DNA of 64,000 bases from Pseudoblastomonas marina (GCF_014641655.1 NZ_BMID01000001.1:2074427-2138426), one strand, 5' to 3'. Positions 54,308 to 63,976 are shown, counted from the first letter of the stretch. Notes: a model not told the origin generated them from the letters alone. Translations and numbers: made by a program.

Positions 54308-55255
54308 CTAGCCGCGCCGTTCGGGGGCCTTTCCGAACCGCCACACGCCCTTCCCTGGTCGCGCGACCACACCCGCGAGCGTCGCGACCTTCCCCGCCGC
54401 CAAGGCATCGCAAAGCCGCGCGATCTCGGAGCCCCGCGGTGCACCCTCGCCGATTTGCCCGAGCAGTCGCGCAACGACCCTCAGAGCGAGTGCGCGTGGC
54501 AGGTCGGCGGGCAATGCCAGTCGATCGCCGACCGCCCTGACGGTCCCGGCCATGATACGGTCCGCCATCCAGTCGAGCGCGGTATCGGCATCGGCCAAGT
54601 GCGCCGCACTCGCCGCGATCGCCTCCGGGTCGAGCCAATCGGCCTCGATCAGCGCCGCCCGAATTCTCGCGCGGTCGTAGCGCGGGTCGCGGTTGGAGGG
54701 ATCGTCGACCGACATCCAGCCGCGTGCCTCGACCAGTTCGGCCAGTTCCGCCCGCCGCCAGTCGAGCAGCGGGCGGATCACCTCCAGCGCGGAGATTCGG
54801 GCGCGCTTCCGGATTCCTGCGAGACCCGCCACGCCCGAGCCGCGATTGAGGCGCATCAGGAACGTTTCGACCTGGTCGTCTGCATGATGGGCGGTGGCGA
54901 CGTGCGAGACGCCTTGGCGAGCCGCCCATCCCGCGAGCGCCTCGTAGCGCGCCTCGCGGGCGCGTTCCGAAACATTGCCCTCGCCGATCTCGATCACGAG
55001 CGTATCGTGCGGAACGCCAAGCTCGCCGCAATATTGTGCAACGAGCCCGGCTTCGGCAGCGCTTTCTGCGCGCAAGCCGTGGTCGACCGTCGCCGCGCAC
55101 ACTGCTCCCGGAAAGGACTCCGCCGCGAGCAACAGGAGCGCGAGGCTATCGGGTCCGCCCGAGACGGCGACGCCCAGCCGCCCCGGCGCGCCGTCGGTCA
55201 GCGCGCGGATGCTGTCCTGGAACCGGAACCGTAGCGAGGCGGGAAGGCTATCAAT
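54308..55255 (-). CDS. tilS: TilS, tRNA(Ile)-lysidine synthetase, apparent ATT start
   Basis: The reading frame needed to include the ATP-binding loop SGGPDS (residues about 32-37) has no ATG, GTG or TTG between an in-frame stop at 55280 and TTG 55132. ATT at 55253-55255 follows GAGGAAGA by seven bases and gives a natural IDSLPASLRFRFQDSIRAL start. The 315-residue protein also has VDHGLRAESAAEAGLV and ATAHHADDQVETFLMRL. It modifies the anticodon C of tRNA-Ile so that it reads AUA. It lies 13 bases after cpoB. Confidence 0.9.
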   Translation of the reverse strand: MDSLPASLRFRFQDSIRALTDGAPGRLGVAVSGGPDSLALLLLAAESFPGAVCAATVDHGLRAESAAEAGLVAQYCGELGVPHDTLVIEIGEGNVSERAREARYEALAGWAARQGVSHVATAHHADDQVETFLMRLNRGSGVAGLAGIRKRARISALEVIRPLLDWRRAELAELVEARGWMSVDDPSNRDPRYDRARIRAALIEADWLDPEAIAASAAHLADADTALDWMADRIMAGTVRAVGDRLALPADLPRALALRVVARLLGQIGEGAPRGSEIARLCDALAAGKVATLAGVVARPGKGVWRFGKAPERRG

Positions 55256-55268
55256 GGGCGGGTCTTCC

Positions 55269-56180
55269 TCAGCTGCAATTCACCCGCTCGCGCGTGGTGT
55301 TGTAGAGCGTTTCGAGCCGCCCGACGGCCTCCGCGGCGAATTCGCGAGAGAACACGCCGAGCGCGGTGCAGGCGCGCTCGGTCTCGTTGCGGCGGATCAT
55401 CGCGATCGCGAGGTAGAGCACGCTGTCGGCGGCGCGGCGCCCGGTCTTGTCCGAAGTGTAGTTCTCGACGAACCACGCGGCGGCCTGCTCGGGATCGCCA
55501 TCGTCGAGATAAGCGCGGCCGATCAGGTTGCGGCCGAAGCTGATCAGCGGGTGGTTCGGATAATCGCGCACGAAGATCTTCAGCTGCTGGCGTGCTTCGG
55601 GATAGAAACCCGCATCCCACAGGCGAAAACCGTAGGTGTATTCATCATCGCCCGGATCGTCCGACTGCGGCTTGACGATCGCCGCGACCGCCGCGACGCG
55701 CTCGGCGGACGGTTCTTCGCGTTGCTCGGGCACGGCTACGGCGGTGGTGGTTTCGGGAGCGACGGTTACTTCGGCTGTCTCGGCGACCGCCTCGGCCTCC
55801 GCCGCGCTTTCGAGCGTCGTCAGCCGCGTATCGAGCCCGCGCAGGTCGTTGCGGTTTTCCTCAGCCAGCGAGGTCAGGCGGGCGAGCTCGGTCTCGAGCG
55901 CTTCGAGCCGAGCAAGGATATCGGTCACCGCGCCGGTCGCCGGCGTACCCGCCTGCGAGCCGCCCTGCGACGACGTGCCGCGATCGACCTGCGGTTCGAA
56001 GAAACGGCCGTCGCCGCCGGGAAAGACGACGCGCTGCAACGCGCGGACCTGCGCTTCGAGCGCGCGGATGCGCACTTCGGCATCGTCCTGGGCCTGCGCC
56101 GGCACGGAAGCGACGGCGAGGCCCAGCGCGAGCGCGGCGCCGATCGAGGTTTTGAAATCGGTTACGGAAAAGCGAAGCAT
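55269..56180 (-). CDS. cpoB: CpoB/YbgF-like tol-pal system protein
   Basis: The protein of about 303 residues starts at ATG 56180 with a signal peptide ending ASVPAQAQ. A coiled-coil N-terminal part (RIRALEAQVRALQRVV and a Leu-rich segment near 105-150) should trimerise. A TPR-like C-terminal domain has YTYGFRLWDAGFYPEARQQL and RNLIGRAYLDDGDPEQAAAW. CpoB tunes peptidoglycan synthesis with outer-membrane constriction at division. It is followed by tilS, as in many Gram-negatives, but tolB/pal are not in the window. Confidence 0.87.
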   Translation of the reverse strand: MLRFSVTDFKTSIGAALALGLAVASVPAQAQDDAEVRIRALEAQVRALQRVVFPGGDGRFFEPQVDRGTSSQGGSQAGTPATGAVTDILARLEALETELARLTSLAEENRNDLRGLDTRLTTLESAAEAEAVAETAEVTVAPETTTAVAVPEQREEPSAERVAAVAAIVKPQSDDPGDDEYTYGFRLWDAGFYPEARQQLKIFVRDYPNHPLISFGRNLIGRAYLDDGDPEQAAAWFVENYTSDKTGRRAADSVLYLAIAMIRRNETERACTALGVFSREFAAEAVGRLETLYNTTRERVNCS

Positions 56181-56301
56181 GGTCGATCCCTGACTGTCCT
56201 GACCGTGACTGGCCGGATGATACGCGCAACATGGCCCCGTCCGGACCAACACGCGATGAACGAATTGATAACCAAACGGCGGGGCCGCTGTCGAGCGGAG
56301 A

Positions 56302-57201
56302 TCAGCCTTCAGTGGTGGATGTCGCCGCCGGATCGGGTGCGTTTTCAACCGGCTGCCCGAAGCGCTGGCCCAGCGCGACGGCCGAGACCGGCACGTCCTT
56401 CATCGTCACCTGTTCGGCCGAGAGCCGCGGCAATTCGCGTCCGCCCACGCTGATACCGAGCGCTTCGGGCCGCCCCGTCCAGAGCAGCGGGCGCTCGACC
56501 TCGCTGGGCACGGTGTAGCTTTCGCCCTTGGCCATGATCTTCTGCATCAATTGGCGGCCGTTGCTGTCGTAGAACTTGACCCACACTTCGTCGGCGAGCG
56601 AGGTGAACACGACCTCGTCGTCCTGCGAAATCGGACCGGCCGGCCCGTCGGCCTCCTCCTCGACGCCGGCTTGCTGGGTGGCCTCACCCTGCTCGGCGGG
56701 ATCGTCGCTGCGCAAAGGCGGGAATTCGGCGCCGGGCGCAAAATAGCTGCGCCAGAAGGTCAGCGCGCCCGCAACCATCAGCACGAGCCCGGCGATCGCG
56801 GCAATCCATGCAATCTTAGGGCTGGCGACCCGCGCCGGATCGCCCGGTTCGAACTTGTCGGGCTGGCCGACCCGATCATAGGCCGCGGCACCGTCGAGTT
56901 CGACCCGCACCTGCTCGGCGATCTCCTCGCCGTCGAGCCCGACCGCACGGGCGAAGGTACGCGAGAAGCCGATCGCATAAGTGCGCGAAGGGAGCGCGTC
57001 GTAATCGCCATCCTCGAGCGCTTCGAGCGAGCGCTGCGGGATCTTGGTCTTATTCGCGATCTCGTTGCGCGAGAGCCCGCGCTCCTTGCGCGCCGCCGCG
57101 AGCCGTTCGTGCGCACGCAGTTGCGCGTCCGCTTCCGCGGCTACGTTTTCATCTTCCACGTCATTTTCTTCCGGATGCACCGGAGCCGATTGCGCCGTCA
57201 T
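56302..57201 (-). CDS. RodZ-like membrane protein with N-terminal HTH
   Basis: The protein of about 299 residues starts at ATG 57201. An HTH_25 domain has RLAAARKERGLSRNEIANKT and LEALEDGDYDALPSRTYAIG. A membrane helix near residue 130-150 follows (WIAAIAGLVLMVAGALTFW). The C-terminal DUF4115 domain shows DEVWVKFYDSNGRQLMQKIM and LWTGRPEALGISVGG. RodZ links MreB filaments to the cell wall machinery and shapes rods. It leads the rodZ-cpoB-tilS gene group with a 121-base gap. Confidence 0.85.
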   Translation of the reverse strand: MTAQSAPVHPEENDVEDENVAAEADAQLRAHERLAAARKERGLSRNEIANKTKIPQRSLEALEDGDYDALPSRTYAIGFSRTFARAVGLDGEEIAEQVRVELDGAAAYDRVGQPDKFEPGDPARVASPKIAWIAAIAGLVLMVAGALTFWRSYFAPGAEFPPLRSDDPAEQGEATQQAGVEEEADGPAGPISQDDEVVFTSLADEVWVKFYDSNGRQLMQKIMAKGESYTVPSEVERPLLWTGRPEALGISVGGRELPRLSAEQVTMKDVPVSAVALGQRFGQPVENAPDPAATSTTEG

Positions 57202-57334
57202 CAATCCCCGCCCAAACTTTCCGTCTGGGCCCAAGAGTGCCCGCGGAAGGCTAAGAGTCAATGAACGAATCGCCGCGAAGCGCCGAGCCGAGCCGAATCA
57301 CCGATGGTTCGTCCGCTGCGCGAGGCTGCGCTGC

Positions 57335-59608
57335 CTAATCCACCTCGATTTCATGCGCCTTGGCCCATTCGGACAGCGCCTCGCGCATGTTCGGCGGCGG
57401 ATTGACGAGCCACTCGTTCATCGCCGATTCGATGGCCGGGATATCGATCCGCCGGACCAGTTCCTTGATCGGCCCGACTGCCGCCGGGGTGATCGAGAGG
57501 CGTCGATAGCCGAGCCCGATGAGGGCTAGCGCCTCGAGCCGCCGACCGCCCATCTCGCCGCACACGCCGATGTCGACCTGCCGCCCGACCGTGGCCTGGT
57601 GGACCCGCTTGAGGAAACGCAGGATCGCCGGGCTCAGCCAGTCGTAACGTTCGGCGAGGCGCGGATGCGCGCGGTCGGCCGCGAACAGGAACTGGGTCAG
57701 ATCGTTGGTCCCGACCGAAATGAAGGACAGCCGCGGCAGCAGGTCGTCGAGGCATTCGGCGAGCGCCGGTACTTCGAGCATGCACCCGTAGCGAACTTCC
57801 TCGGGCACGCGCTTGCGCTGTTCGCGCAGCCATTTGAGCTGGCTTTCGAAGATCGCACGCGCAGCGTCGAATTCCCACGGCTCGGACACCATCGGGAACA
57901 TCACGTTGAGCGTACGCCCCGCCGCGGCCTCCAGGAGCGCGCGCGACTGCGCCTTCATCAGGCCTTCGCGATCGAGCGCGATGCGCAGCGCGCGCCAGCC
58001 CATCGCGGGATTTTCCTCCGCCTCGATATCGTCCGCCTGGAGATAGGGCAGCGCCTTGTCGCCGCCGATATCGACCGTGCGGAACACCACCGGCTTGTTT
58101 CCGGCGGCATCGAGCACGTCGCGATAGAGGCGCGTCTGGCGCTCGCGCTGCGGCAGGGTCGAGGAAACGAGGAACTGGAACTCGGTCCGGAACAGGCCGA
58201 TGCCGTCCGCGCCGGTCAGCGCGAGCGTCGGCATGTCGTCGCGCAGCCCGGCATTCATCATCACCATGATCCGCGTGCCGTCGCGGGTGAATGGCTCGAC
58301 GTCGCGCAATTCGGCATAGGCCGCCTGGCGCTTCTTGTTCTGGGTGAAACGCGCCTCGAACGCATCGACCACGCTTTGCGCGGGCCGCACGAAGGCGGTT
58401 GCGCTGTCGGCATCGAGCAGGATCGGGTCGCCTTCGCGGACATGCCCGCGCAGATTGCGAATCCGCCCGAGCACCGGCACGCCCATCGCGCGCGCCACGA
58501 TCACGACATGGGCGGTGAGCGATCCTTCCTCGAGCACCACGCCCTTCAGGCGGCGCTTGTCGTACTCGAGCAGTTCCGCCGGACCGAGATTGCGCGCAAT
58601 CAGGATCGCATCCTCGCGCAGCCCCCGGCTCGCCGCGGTACCGAGCTGGCCCGAGACGATCCGCAACAACCGGTTCGCGAGATCCTCGAGATCGTGCATC
58701 CGGTCGGCGAGCAGCGGGTCGTCGATCTGGCGCATGCGCATGCGGGTGCGCTGCTGGACGCGTTCGATCGCGGCCTCGGCGGTCAGCCCGCTGTCGATCG
58801 CTTCGTTGATCCGCCGCGACCAGCCTTCGTCATAGGCGAACATCTTGTAGGTCGCGAGGACCTCCTCGTGCTCGCCGCCGACGCCGAACTCCGCCTGGTT
58901 CGCCATGTTGTCGATCTGCTCGCGCATCTTGTCAAAGGCGAGATAGACCCGCTGGCGTTCGGCCTCGGTATCCTCGGCCACCGTGTGCTCGATCGTGATC
59001 CGCGGCTGGTGGAACACCGCACTGCCTGCGGCGAGGCCGCGCACCAAGGTCTGCCCGTGGAGCTGGCACGGTTCGGTCAATTGCTCGTTCGCGCCCGATA
59101 CGGCTTCATTGTCGACCAGTCCGGCATTGTCGATCAGTTCGGCGAGCACCATCGCGACGGTCTGCAGCGCCTCGATCTCGACATCGTCGTAGCGGCGCGG
59201 ATCGGCATGCTGAACCGAGAGCACGCCCACCGCCCGTTCGCGCCGCACGATGGGCACGCCGGCAAAGGAGTGGAACTTGTCCTCGCCCGTTTCGGGGCGG
59301 TAGCTGAAGTCGGGATGCGACGCCGCCTCGGCGAGGTTGAGCGTCTCGATATTGATCGCGATCGTGCCGACCAGGCCCTCGCCCGTTCCGAGCCGGGTGA
59401 CGTGGACGGCGGACTGGTCGAGGCCCCTGGTGGCGAACAGTTCGAGTTCGCCCTCGCGCAGGAGGTAGATCGAGCAAACCTCGCTATCGAGCTCCTCGCC
59501 GATCACCTCGACGACGGTGTTCAGTTTCGATTGCGCGCTGTCGCGCGAAGCCATCACCTCGTGAAGGCGGGTGAGGATCGTGCGGGCGGCGGCAGCGGCT
59601 TTGGGCAT
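57335..59608 (-). CDS. ptsP: PtsP, nitrogen-type PEP phosphotransferase (EI-Ntr)
   Basis: The 757-residue protein has an N-terminal GAF domain (residues about 20-170, SEVCSIYLLREGELELFATR). The PTS EI domain follows, with the phospho-His in GSLTAHVVIVARAMG, and the PEP-binding barrel shows GIGLFRTEFQF, NPAMGWRALR, and CGEMGG near the end. EI-Ntr begins the PEP to NPr to EIIA-Ntr relay that regulates nitrogen and potassium metabolism. No other PTS gene lies nearby. Length is standard. Confidence 0.96.
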   Translation of the reverse strand: MPKAAAAARTILTRLHEVMASRDSAQSKLNTVVEVIGEELDSEVCSIYLLREGELELFATRGLDQSAVHVTRLGTGEGLVGTIAINIETLNLAEAASHPDFSYRPETGEDKFHSFAGVPIVRRERAVGVLSVQHADPRRYDDVEIEALQTVAMVLAELIDNAGLVDNEAVSGANEQLTEPCQLHGQTLVRGLAAGSAVFHQPRITIEHTVAEDTEAERQRVYLAFDKMREQIDNMANQAEFGVGGEHEEVLATYKMFAYDEGWSRRINEAIDSGLTAEAAIERVQQRTRMRMRQIDDPLLADRMHDLEDLANRLLRIVSGQLGTAASRGLREDAILIARNLGPAELLEYDKRRLKGVVLEEGSLTAHVVIVARAMGVPVLGRIRNLRGHVREGDPILLDADSATAFVRPAQSVVDAFEARFTQNKKRQAAYAELRDVEPFTRDGTRIMVMMNAGLRDDMPTLALTGADGIGLFRTEFQFLVSSTLPQRERQTRLYRDVLDAAGNKPVVFRTVDIGGDKALPYLQADDIEAEENPAMGWRALRIALDREGLMKAQSRALLEAAAGRTLNVMFPMVSEPWEFDAARAIFESQLKWLREQRKRVPEEVRYGCMLEVPALAECLDDLLPRLSFISVGTNDLTQFLFAADRAHPRLAERYDWLSPAILRFLKRVHQATVGRQVDIGVCGEMGGRRLEALALIGLGYRRLSITPAAVGPIKELVRRIDIPAIESAMNEWLVNPPPNMREALSEWAKAHEIEVD

Positions 59609-59667
59609 GCGCCGACCCTTAGCGCAGGGTGAGCCGCTAGGGAAAGCGGCTCACGCCAAATTGCGGA

Positions 59668-59823
59668 TCAGTGCTCGGTCAGCTCGTCCTTGAGCGCGAG
59701 CTTCTGTCGCTTGAGATCGTGAATGCGCACTTCATCGGGCATGGGGCGGCCCTGTTCCTCGCGCAACTGGGCGTCGACCCGTGCGTGCTTGGCCTGCAAT
59801 GCGGATGCGTGCGATGCTACCAT
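59668..59823 (-). CDS. Small YdcH/DUF465 protein
   Basis: The protein of about 51 residues starts at ATG 59823 (MVASHASALQAKHARVD). The pattern REEQGRPMPDEVRIHDLKRQ followed by KLALKDEL is the DUF465/YdcH short helical hairpin. Function is unknown. A longer frame from 59862 was not chosen. A second protein of this family lies within 200 bases on the opposite strand. Confidence 0.82.
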   Translation of the reverse strand: MVASHASALQAKHARVDAQLREEQGRPMPDEVRIHDLKRQKLALKDELTEH

Positions 59824-60018
59824 GGATTTGCTCCTCGTATGGTTCGACGGTGCCAGCGGCACCGCCCGGTTGAAGCCGGACCCGAGGAAGCGACTCGCCG
59901 CCCTCGGGCGACCGACAGATTGTCATGCAAGCAGATTAAACATATCTTGCAAGCGGCATGACGAAATGCGCGGGCCGGACGGCGCGCGAGATGCGACAAA
60001 AGGAGCGTGCGGGCGGAG

Positions 60019-60216
60019 ATGGACGAGGATGAATTGCGCCGCCGCCTCGAGCAATTGCGCATCGAGCATCGCGATCTCGATGCGGCGATCGACGCGTTGG
60101 CGCTGTCCGACACGCCCGACCAGCTGCGCATCATGCGGCTGAAAAAGCGTAAGCTTTCGCTGAAGGACCAGATGGCGGCGATCGCGGACGAGCTGCTTCC
60201 CGACATCATCGCCTGA
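60019..60216 (+). CDS. Second small YdcH/DUF465-like protein
   Basis: The protein of about 65 residues starts at ATG 60019 (MDEDELRRRLEQLRIEHRDL) and contains IMRLKKRKLSLKDQMAAIAD, the DUF465 lysine-rich helix. It is divergent from the nearby 51-residue copy, and they look like an old duplication. No function is known. GTG 60007 is an alternative start. Confidence 0.8.
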   Translation: MDEDELRRRLEQLRIEHRDLDAAIDALALSDTPDQLRIMRLKKRKLSLKDQMAAIADELLPDIIA

Positions 60217-60320
60217 GCGGTCGCGGTTCCGTCCCATCGGGGGACAGGCCTTCAACGACAGGCCCGTTAACCATTTGTATACCTTGCCAGCTTTGCCGAT
60301 TTCCCGATACCAAACCGGCC

Positions 60321-60788
60321 ATGCAGGACACCGCATCCGTCAGACCGCAACTTGTCGAGTCGCTCTATGTCGAGGCCCTCGCGCTGTCCGACGAGGTGCG
60401 CGCGGTGTTCGACCTTTCCGGGCTCGAGGCCTCCGACGAGAAGTCCTACGATCCGTTCCGCGTCGCGCTGTCATGCGAAGCGCTGCGCGCGACCACGCGG
60501 ATGATGCACGCCGTCGCCTGGCTGCTCAACCAGCGCGCCTATATGCGCGGCGAACTTTCCGCGCTGCAAATGCATCGGCTGGGCAAGCTTACGCGTCTTA
60601 GCGGCCGCGATCCGGAGCGGATCGCGCAATTGCCGCTGCACCTGCGCGAAATGATCGAGGCGACCGAGACCTTCTACCGCCACCTGCAGCGTTTCGAGGA
60701 GCAGTGGAGCGAGAGCGACGCGATGGTCGCCGCACCCGTAACCGCGATGCAGGAGCGGCTGGCGGAGGTTTTCGCGGTCGCTTCCTAG
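60321..60788 (+). CDS. DUF1465 protein, related to RcdA
   Basis: The 155-residue all-helical protein has FVESLYVEALAL-like VESLYVEALALSDEVRA, LSCEALRATTRMMHAVAWLL and YMRGELSALQMHRLGKLTRL, the DUF1465 pattern. RcdA in Caulobacter belongs to this family and acts as an adaptor for ClpXP degradation of the cell-cycle regulator CtrA. A similar role is inferred. Its last four bases overlap glpK, which runs the other way. Confidence 0.85.
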   Translation: MQDTASVRPQLVESLYVEALALSDEVRAVFDLSGLEASDEKSYDPFRVALSCEALRATTRMMHAVAWLLNQRAYMRGELSALQMHRLGKLTRLSGRDPERIAQLPLHLREMIEATETFYRHLQRFEEQWSESDAMVAAPVTAMQERLAEVFAVAS

Positions 60789-62251
60789 ACCGCGAGCAGC
60801 GCCTTTTCCCAGGCCGCGATCCGCGCGCTTCGGGCTTCATCATCCATCGCCGGGTCGAACCGGCTGCGCTGTCCCGCCATCGCCTCCGCCGCATCTTCGA
60901 GGCTGGCGTACCAGCCACAGCCATGCGCGGCGAGCATCGCGGCTCCCAGCGCGGTCGTTTCGAGCATGGCCGGCCGTTCGACCGGGAGGTCGAGCATGTC
61001 GGCAAGGTCCTGCGCGATCCAGTCATTGGCTGCCATCCCGCCATCGATCCGCAGGGTTTCCCATCGCGTCCCGTCGGCGGCGAAGGCGGTCGCCAGGTCG
61101 CGGGTCTGCAGCGCCATCGATTCGAGCGCGGCGCGCACGATCTGCGGCCGCCCGCTCGCGAAGCTCAGGCCGGAGACCACGCCTCGCGCCTCGGGCTTCC
61201 AGTGCGGCGCGCCCAGCCCCGACAGCGCCGGGACGACCACCACGCCGCCGCTGTCCGCCACCGACCTTGCCAGCACTTCCGTCTCGGCGGAGGATTCGAT
61301 CAGGCCGAGCGTATCGCGGAGCCATTTGACGAGGCTGCCGGCAACGAACACCGACCCTTCGAGCGCGTAGTGCCGTTCGCCGTCCAGCTGGTAGAGCACG
61401 GTGCCGAGCAGGCGATGTCCCGAGCTTGGTGGCGTGGTGCCCTGGTTGGTCAGCACGAAGGCGCCGGTGCCGTAGGTCGCCTTGGTCTCGCCGGGTGACA
61501 GGCAGGCTTGGCCGATCGTCGCCGCCTGCTGGTCGCCAGCCAGCCCGCAGATCGGCAGTCCGGCGAAGGCGGGATCGCCATCGGCGACGGCCAGCGTACC
61601 CGCATTGTCGACGATCTCGGCCAATGCACCCGCAGGCACCCCAAACAATTCGCAAAGGTCCGCGTCCCACCCCTCGCCGTCGAGCGCCATCAGCAAGGTT
61701 CGGCTGGCATTGCTGGCATCGGTGATGTGGGCGCGCGAAAGCTTGAAGACGAGCCAGCTCTCGATCGTTCCGAAAACCAAGTTTCCGCTTTTCGCGGCCT
61801 CGCCAACCGCGGGCACGTGATCGAGCATCCAGCGCATCTTGGTGGCGGAAAAATAGGGATCGAGCAGCAATCCCGTCTTGGCCGTGACGCCCGCTTCCTC
61901 GCCGCGACCCTTGAGCTCGGCGCAGAAAGCGGCGGTCCGGCGGTCCTGCCACACGATCGCGCGCGCCAGCGGTTCGCCGCTGCCTCGATCCCACGCGACG
62001 ACCGTCTCGCGCTGGTTGGAAATCCCGAGCGCCGCGACGTTCTGCCGGCCGCCCGCCGCCGCGATCGCCGCGCGCAGGCAGGCGAGCGTTTCGTCCCAGA
62101 TTTCCGCCGCATCGTGTTCGACCCAACCGGGCTGCGGGTAATGCTGGGTGAATTCGCGCTGGGTGGTGTGGTGCAAGGCGCCCGCCCGGTCGAACAGCAT
62201 CGCGCGGGTCGAGGTCGTGCCGGCATCGAGGACGAGGATGAACTGGCTCAT
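60785..62251 (-). CDS. glpK: Glycerol kinase
   Basis: The 488-residue protein has the FGGY-family start DAGTTSTRAMLFDRAG, GISNQRETVVAWDRGSGEP, the substrate segment WQDRRTAAFC and the ATP-binding GTGAFVLTNQG and DGGMAANDWIAQDLADML. It phosphorylates glycerol to glycerol-3-phosphate in the cytoplasm. No glpF or glpD is adjacent. Length and residues are normal, so it should be active. Confidence 0.95.
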   Translation of the reverse strand: MSQFILVLDAGTTSTRAMLFDRAGALHHTTQREFTQHYPQPGWVEHDAAEIWDETLACLRAAIAAAGGRQNVAALGISNQRETVVAWDRGSGEPLARAIVWQDRRTAAFCAELKGRGEEAGVTAKTGLLLDPYFSATKMRWMLDHVPAVGEAAKSGNLVFGTIESWLVFKLSRAHITDASNASRTLLMALDGEGWDADLCELFGVPAGALAEIVDNAGTLAVADGDPAFAGLPICGLAGDQQAATIGQACLSPGETKATYGTGAFVLTNQGTTPPSSGHRLLGTVLYQLDGERHYALEGSVFVAGSLVKWLRDTLGLIESSAETEVLARSVADSGGVVVVPALSGLGAPHWKPEARGVVSGLSFASGRPQIVRAALESMALQTRDLATAFAADGTRWETLRIDGGMAANDWIAQDLADMLDLPVERPAMLETTALGAAMLAAHGCGWYASLEDAAEAMAGQRSRFDPAMDDEARSARIAAWEKALLAV

Positions 62252-62357
62252 GCGGGCGTTCTATCCGCTCGCCGCGAGCGAAGTCGAGAGCGGTCGTCCC
62301 ACTTGTGTCGGCCGCTGCGCGTTGCATCGCCGCGGGACAAGCGCCACATGGGACTGC

Positions 62358-63230
62358 ATGGTAGACATTCCGCCGAAACCCTGGCCCACGGGCACATCCG
62401 AACAGCTCGAACCGCTGGTCCGGCGCGTGCTCGCGCCCAATCCCTCACCCTATACCTATACCGGGACGCAGACCTACCTCGTCGGGGCAGGCAAGGATCT
62501 AGCCGTGATCGATCCGGGTCCGGACGAGGAGGCGCACCTCGCCGCGCTGGTCGATGCGATCGGTGAGCGAAATGTGGTTGCGATCATGTGCACCCATACC
62601 CACCGCGACCACTCGCCCGCCTCGATCCCGTTGAAGGCGCGCACCGGGGCGCCGATCATCGGCTGCGCGCCGCTGGCGCTCGACAGCGACGGCCCGCGCG
62701 CCGATGCGCCGTTCGATGCCAGCTATGTGCCCGACAGGGTGCTGGAAGACGGCGAAAGGGTCAGCGGAGACGGCTGGACCCTGACCGCCCTCGCCACGCC
62801 GGGCCACACCTCGAACCACCTGTGTTTCGCACTCGAGGAGAGCGACGCGCTGTTCACCGGCGACCATGTCATGGGCTGGTCGACCAGCGTCGTGGTGCCG
62901 CCCGATGGCGACATGCGCGATTACATGGAGAGCCTCGACACGCTCTATCGTCGCGAGGACAGGATCTATTACCCAGCCCACGGCCCCGCGGTCGAAAGGC
63001 CCCGGCAGTTGGTGCGCGGCATGATCGGACATCGCCGCCAGCGCGAGCGGCAGATCCTCAAACTGCTCGACCGCGAACCCCACGAAATCGCCGACATGGT
63101 TCCGCAAATGTACAAGGGGCTCGATCCGCGCCTCGTCGGCGCCGCGGGCAAATCGGTCGAGGCGCACCTGATCGATCTGGAACGCCGCGGCGAAGTCGCA
63201 CGTTCGGACGATGTATGGCGAACGATGTAA
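62358..63230 (+). CDS. Metallo-beta-lactamase-fold hydrolase (LACTB2-like)
   Basis: The protein of about 290 residues starts at ATG 62358. The MBL zinc motif appears as CTHTHRDHSP, followed by a later His in ATPGHTSNHLC, Asp in FTGDHVMGW and His in YPAHGPAVE. A winged-helix-like C-terminal part (REPHEIADMVPQMYKGLDPR) resembles the LACTB2 subgroup, which includes RNA-cleaving enzymes. The substrate is unknown. It overlaps the next gene by 16 bases. Confidence 0.9.
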   Translation: MVDIPPKPWPTGTSEQLEPLVRRVLAPNPSPYTYTGTQTYLVGAGKDLAVIDPGPDEEAHLAALVDAIGERNVVAIMCTHTHRDHSPASIPLKARTGAPIIGCAPLALDSDGPRADAPFDASYVPDRVLEDGERVSGDGWTLTALATPGHTSNHLCFALEESDALFTGDHVMGWSTSVVVPPDGDMRDYMESLDTLYRREDRIYYPAHGPAVERPRQLVRGMIGHRRQRERQILKLLDREPHEIADMVPQMYKGLDPRLVGAAGKSVEAHLIDLERRGEVARSDDVWRTM

Positions 63231-63907
63231 CCGAAAAACCGACGACCGAAGGGCTCGAGCCCCGCGTCGAACGAGACAAGCCGCTGGCCCGCGTGCAGGC
63301 ATTGCCGTGGCTGCTGTTGATCCTTGCGCTGGCCGCGGTCGCCTGGCTGACCTGGCGCGCCTTCTTCTACGACGAGCGCGCCGATCCGGTCGGCAGCGCA
63401 ATGCTCGCTTTCGAGAAACAGAATTCGCTGACGGTGTTTTCATCGCGGTTCGAGGTGGTCGCCGAAAGCGAGGATTCGCGCGGCGTTCTCAATCTCGACC
63501 TGCTCAATTCGCGCCAATTGGCGGTCATCCCCGCGCAGGTCGAATATCGCGTCGATCTCGGCTCGATGGATCGCGATCGCTTCGTCTGGAACGAGGACGC
63601 CGAGACGCTGACCGTGACCCTGCCGCCGCTGCGCGTCTCGCGCCCCAATCTCGACGAGGCGGCGGCGCGGACCTTCACCGAAGGTGCGTGGGTCACCCGC
63701 GACGCGAGCGAGGACCTCGCGCGCAACAATTCGCGCCAGGCCGAGCGCAAGGCCTCGACCTTCGCGCGCAATCCGGAAATCCTCGCTCTCGCCCGCAATG
63801 CGGCCAAGCAGGCGGTGCGCCAGAACCTCGCCATTCCGATGCAGGTCGCGGGCTATGGCGATGTCACCGTCGATGTGCGGTTCGACGGCGATTCGCCTTC
63901 CGATTGA
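63215..63907 (+). CDS. DUF4230 single-pass membrane protein
   Basis: The protein of about 230 residues starts at ATG 63215, overlapping the upstream gene. One membrane helix (LPWLLLILALAAVAWLTWRA, residues about 30-49) is followed by a periplasmic domain with LAVIPAQVEYRVDLGSMDRD and TVTLPPLRVSRPNLDEAAAR, the DUF4230 pattern. The function is unknown. Coupled translation suggests a link to the hydrolase. Confidence 0.8.
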   Translation: MANDVTEKPTTEGLEPRVERDKPLARVQALPWLLLILALAAVAWLTWRAFFYDERADPVGSAMLAFEKQNSLTVFSSRFEVVAESEDSRGVLNLDLLNSRQLAVIPAQVEYRVDLGSMDRDRFVWNEDAETLTVTLPPLRVSRPNLDEAAARTFTEGAWVTRDASEDLARNNSRQAERKASTFARNPEILALARNAAKQAVRQNLAIPMQVAGYGDVTVDVRFDGDSPSD

Positions 63908-63976
63908 CCTTCCGCCGGGCGCGGCATAAATTCGTACGCCGAGGGTCGCTGGAATCTCTGGGGGGAGTTTCAGCCC

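Noticed and set aside
57599-59632. Long open frame of 677 codons on the plus strand opposite ptsP
   Set aside because: It is the complement of a clear EI-Ntr gene. Its translation is rich in His, Arg, Gly and Ala with no domain motif, as expected of an antisense frame in high-GC DNA.
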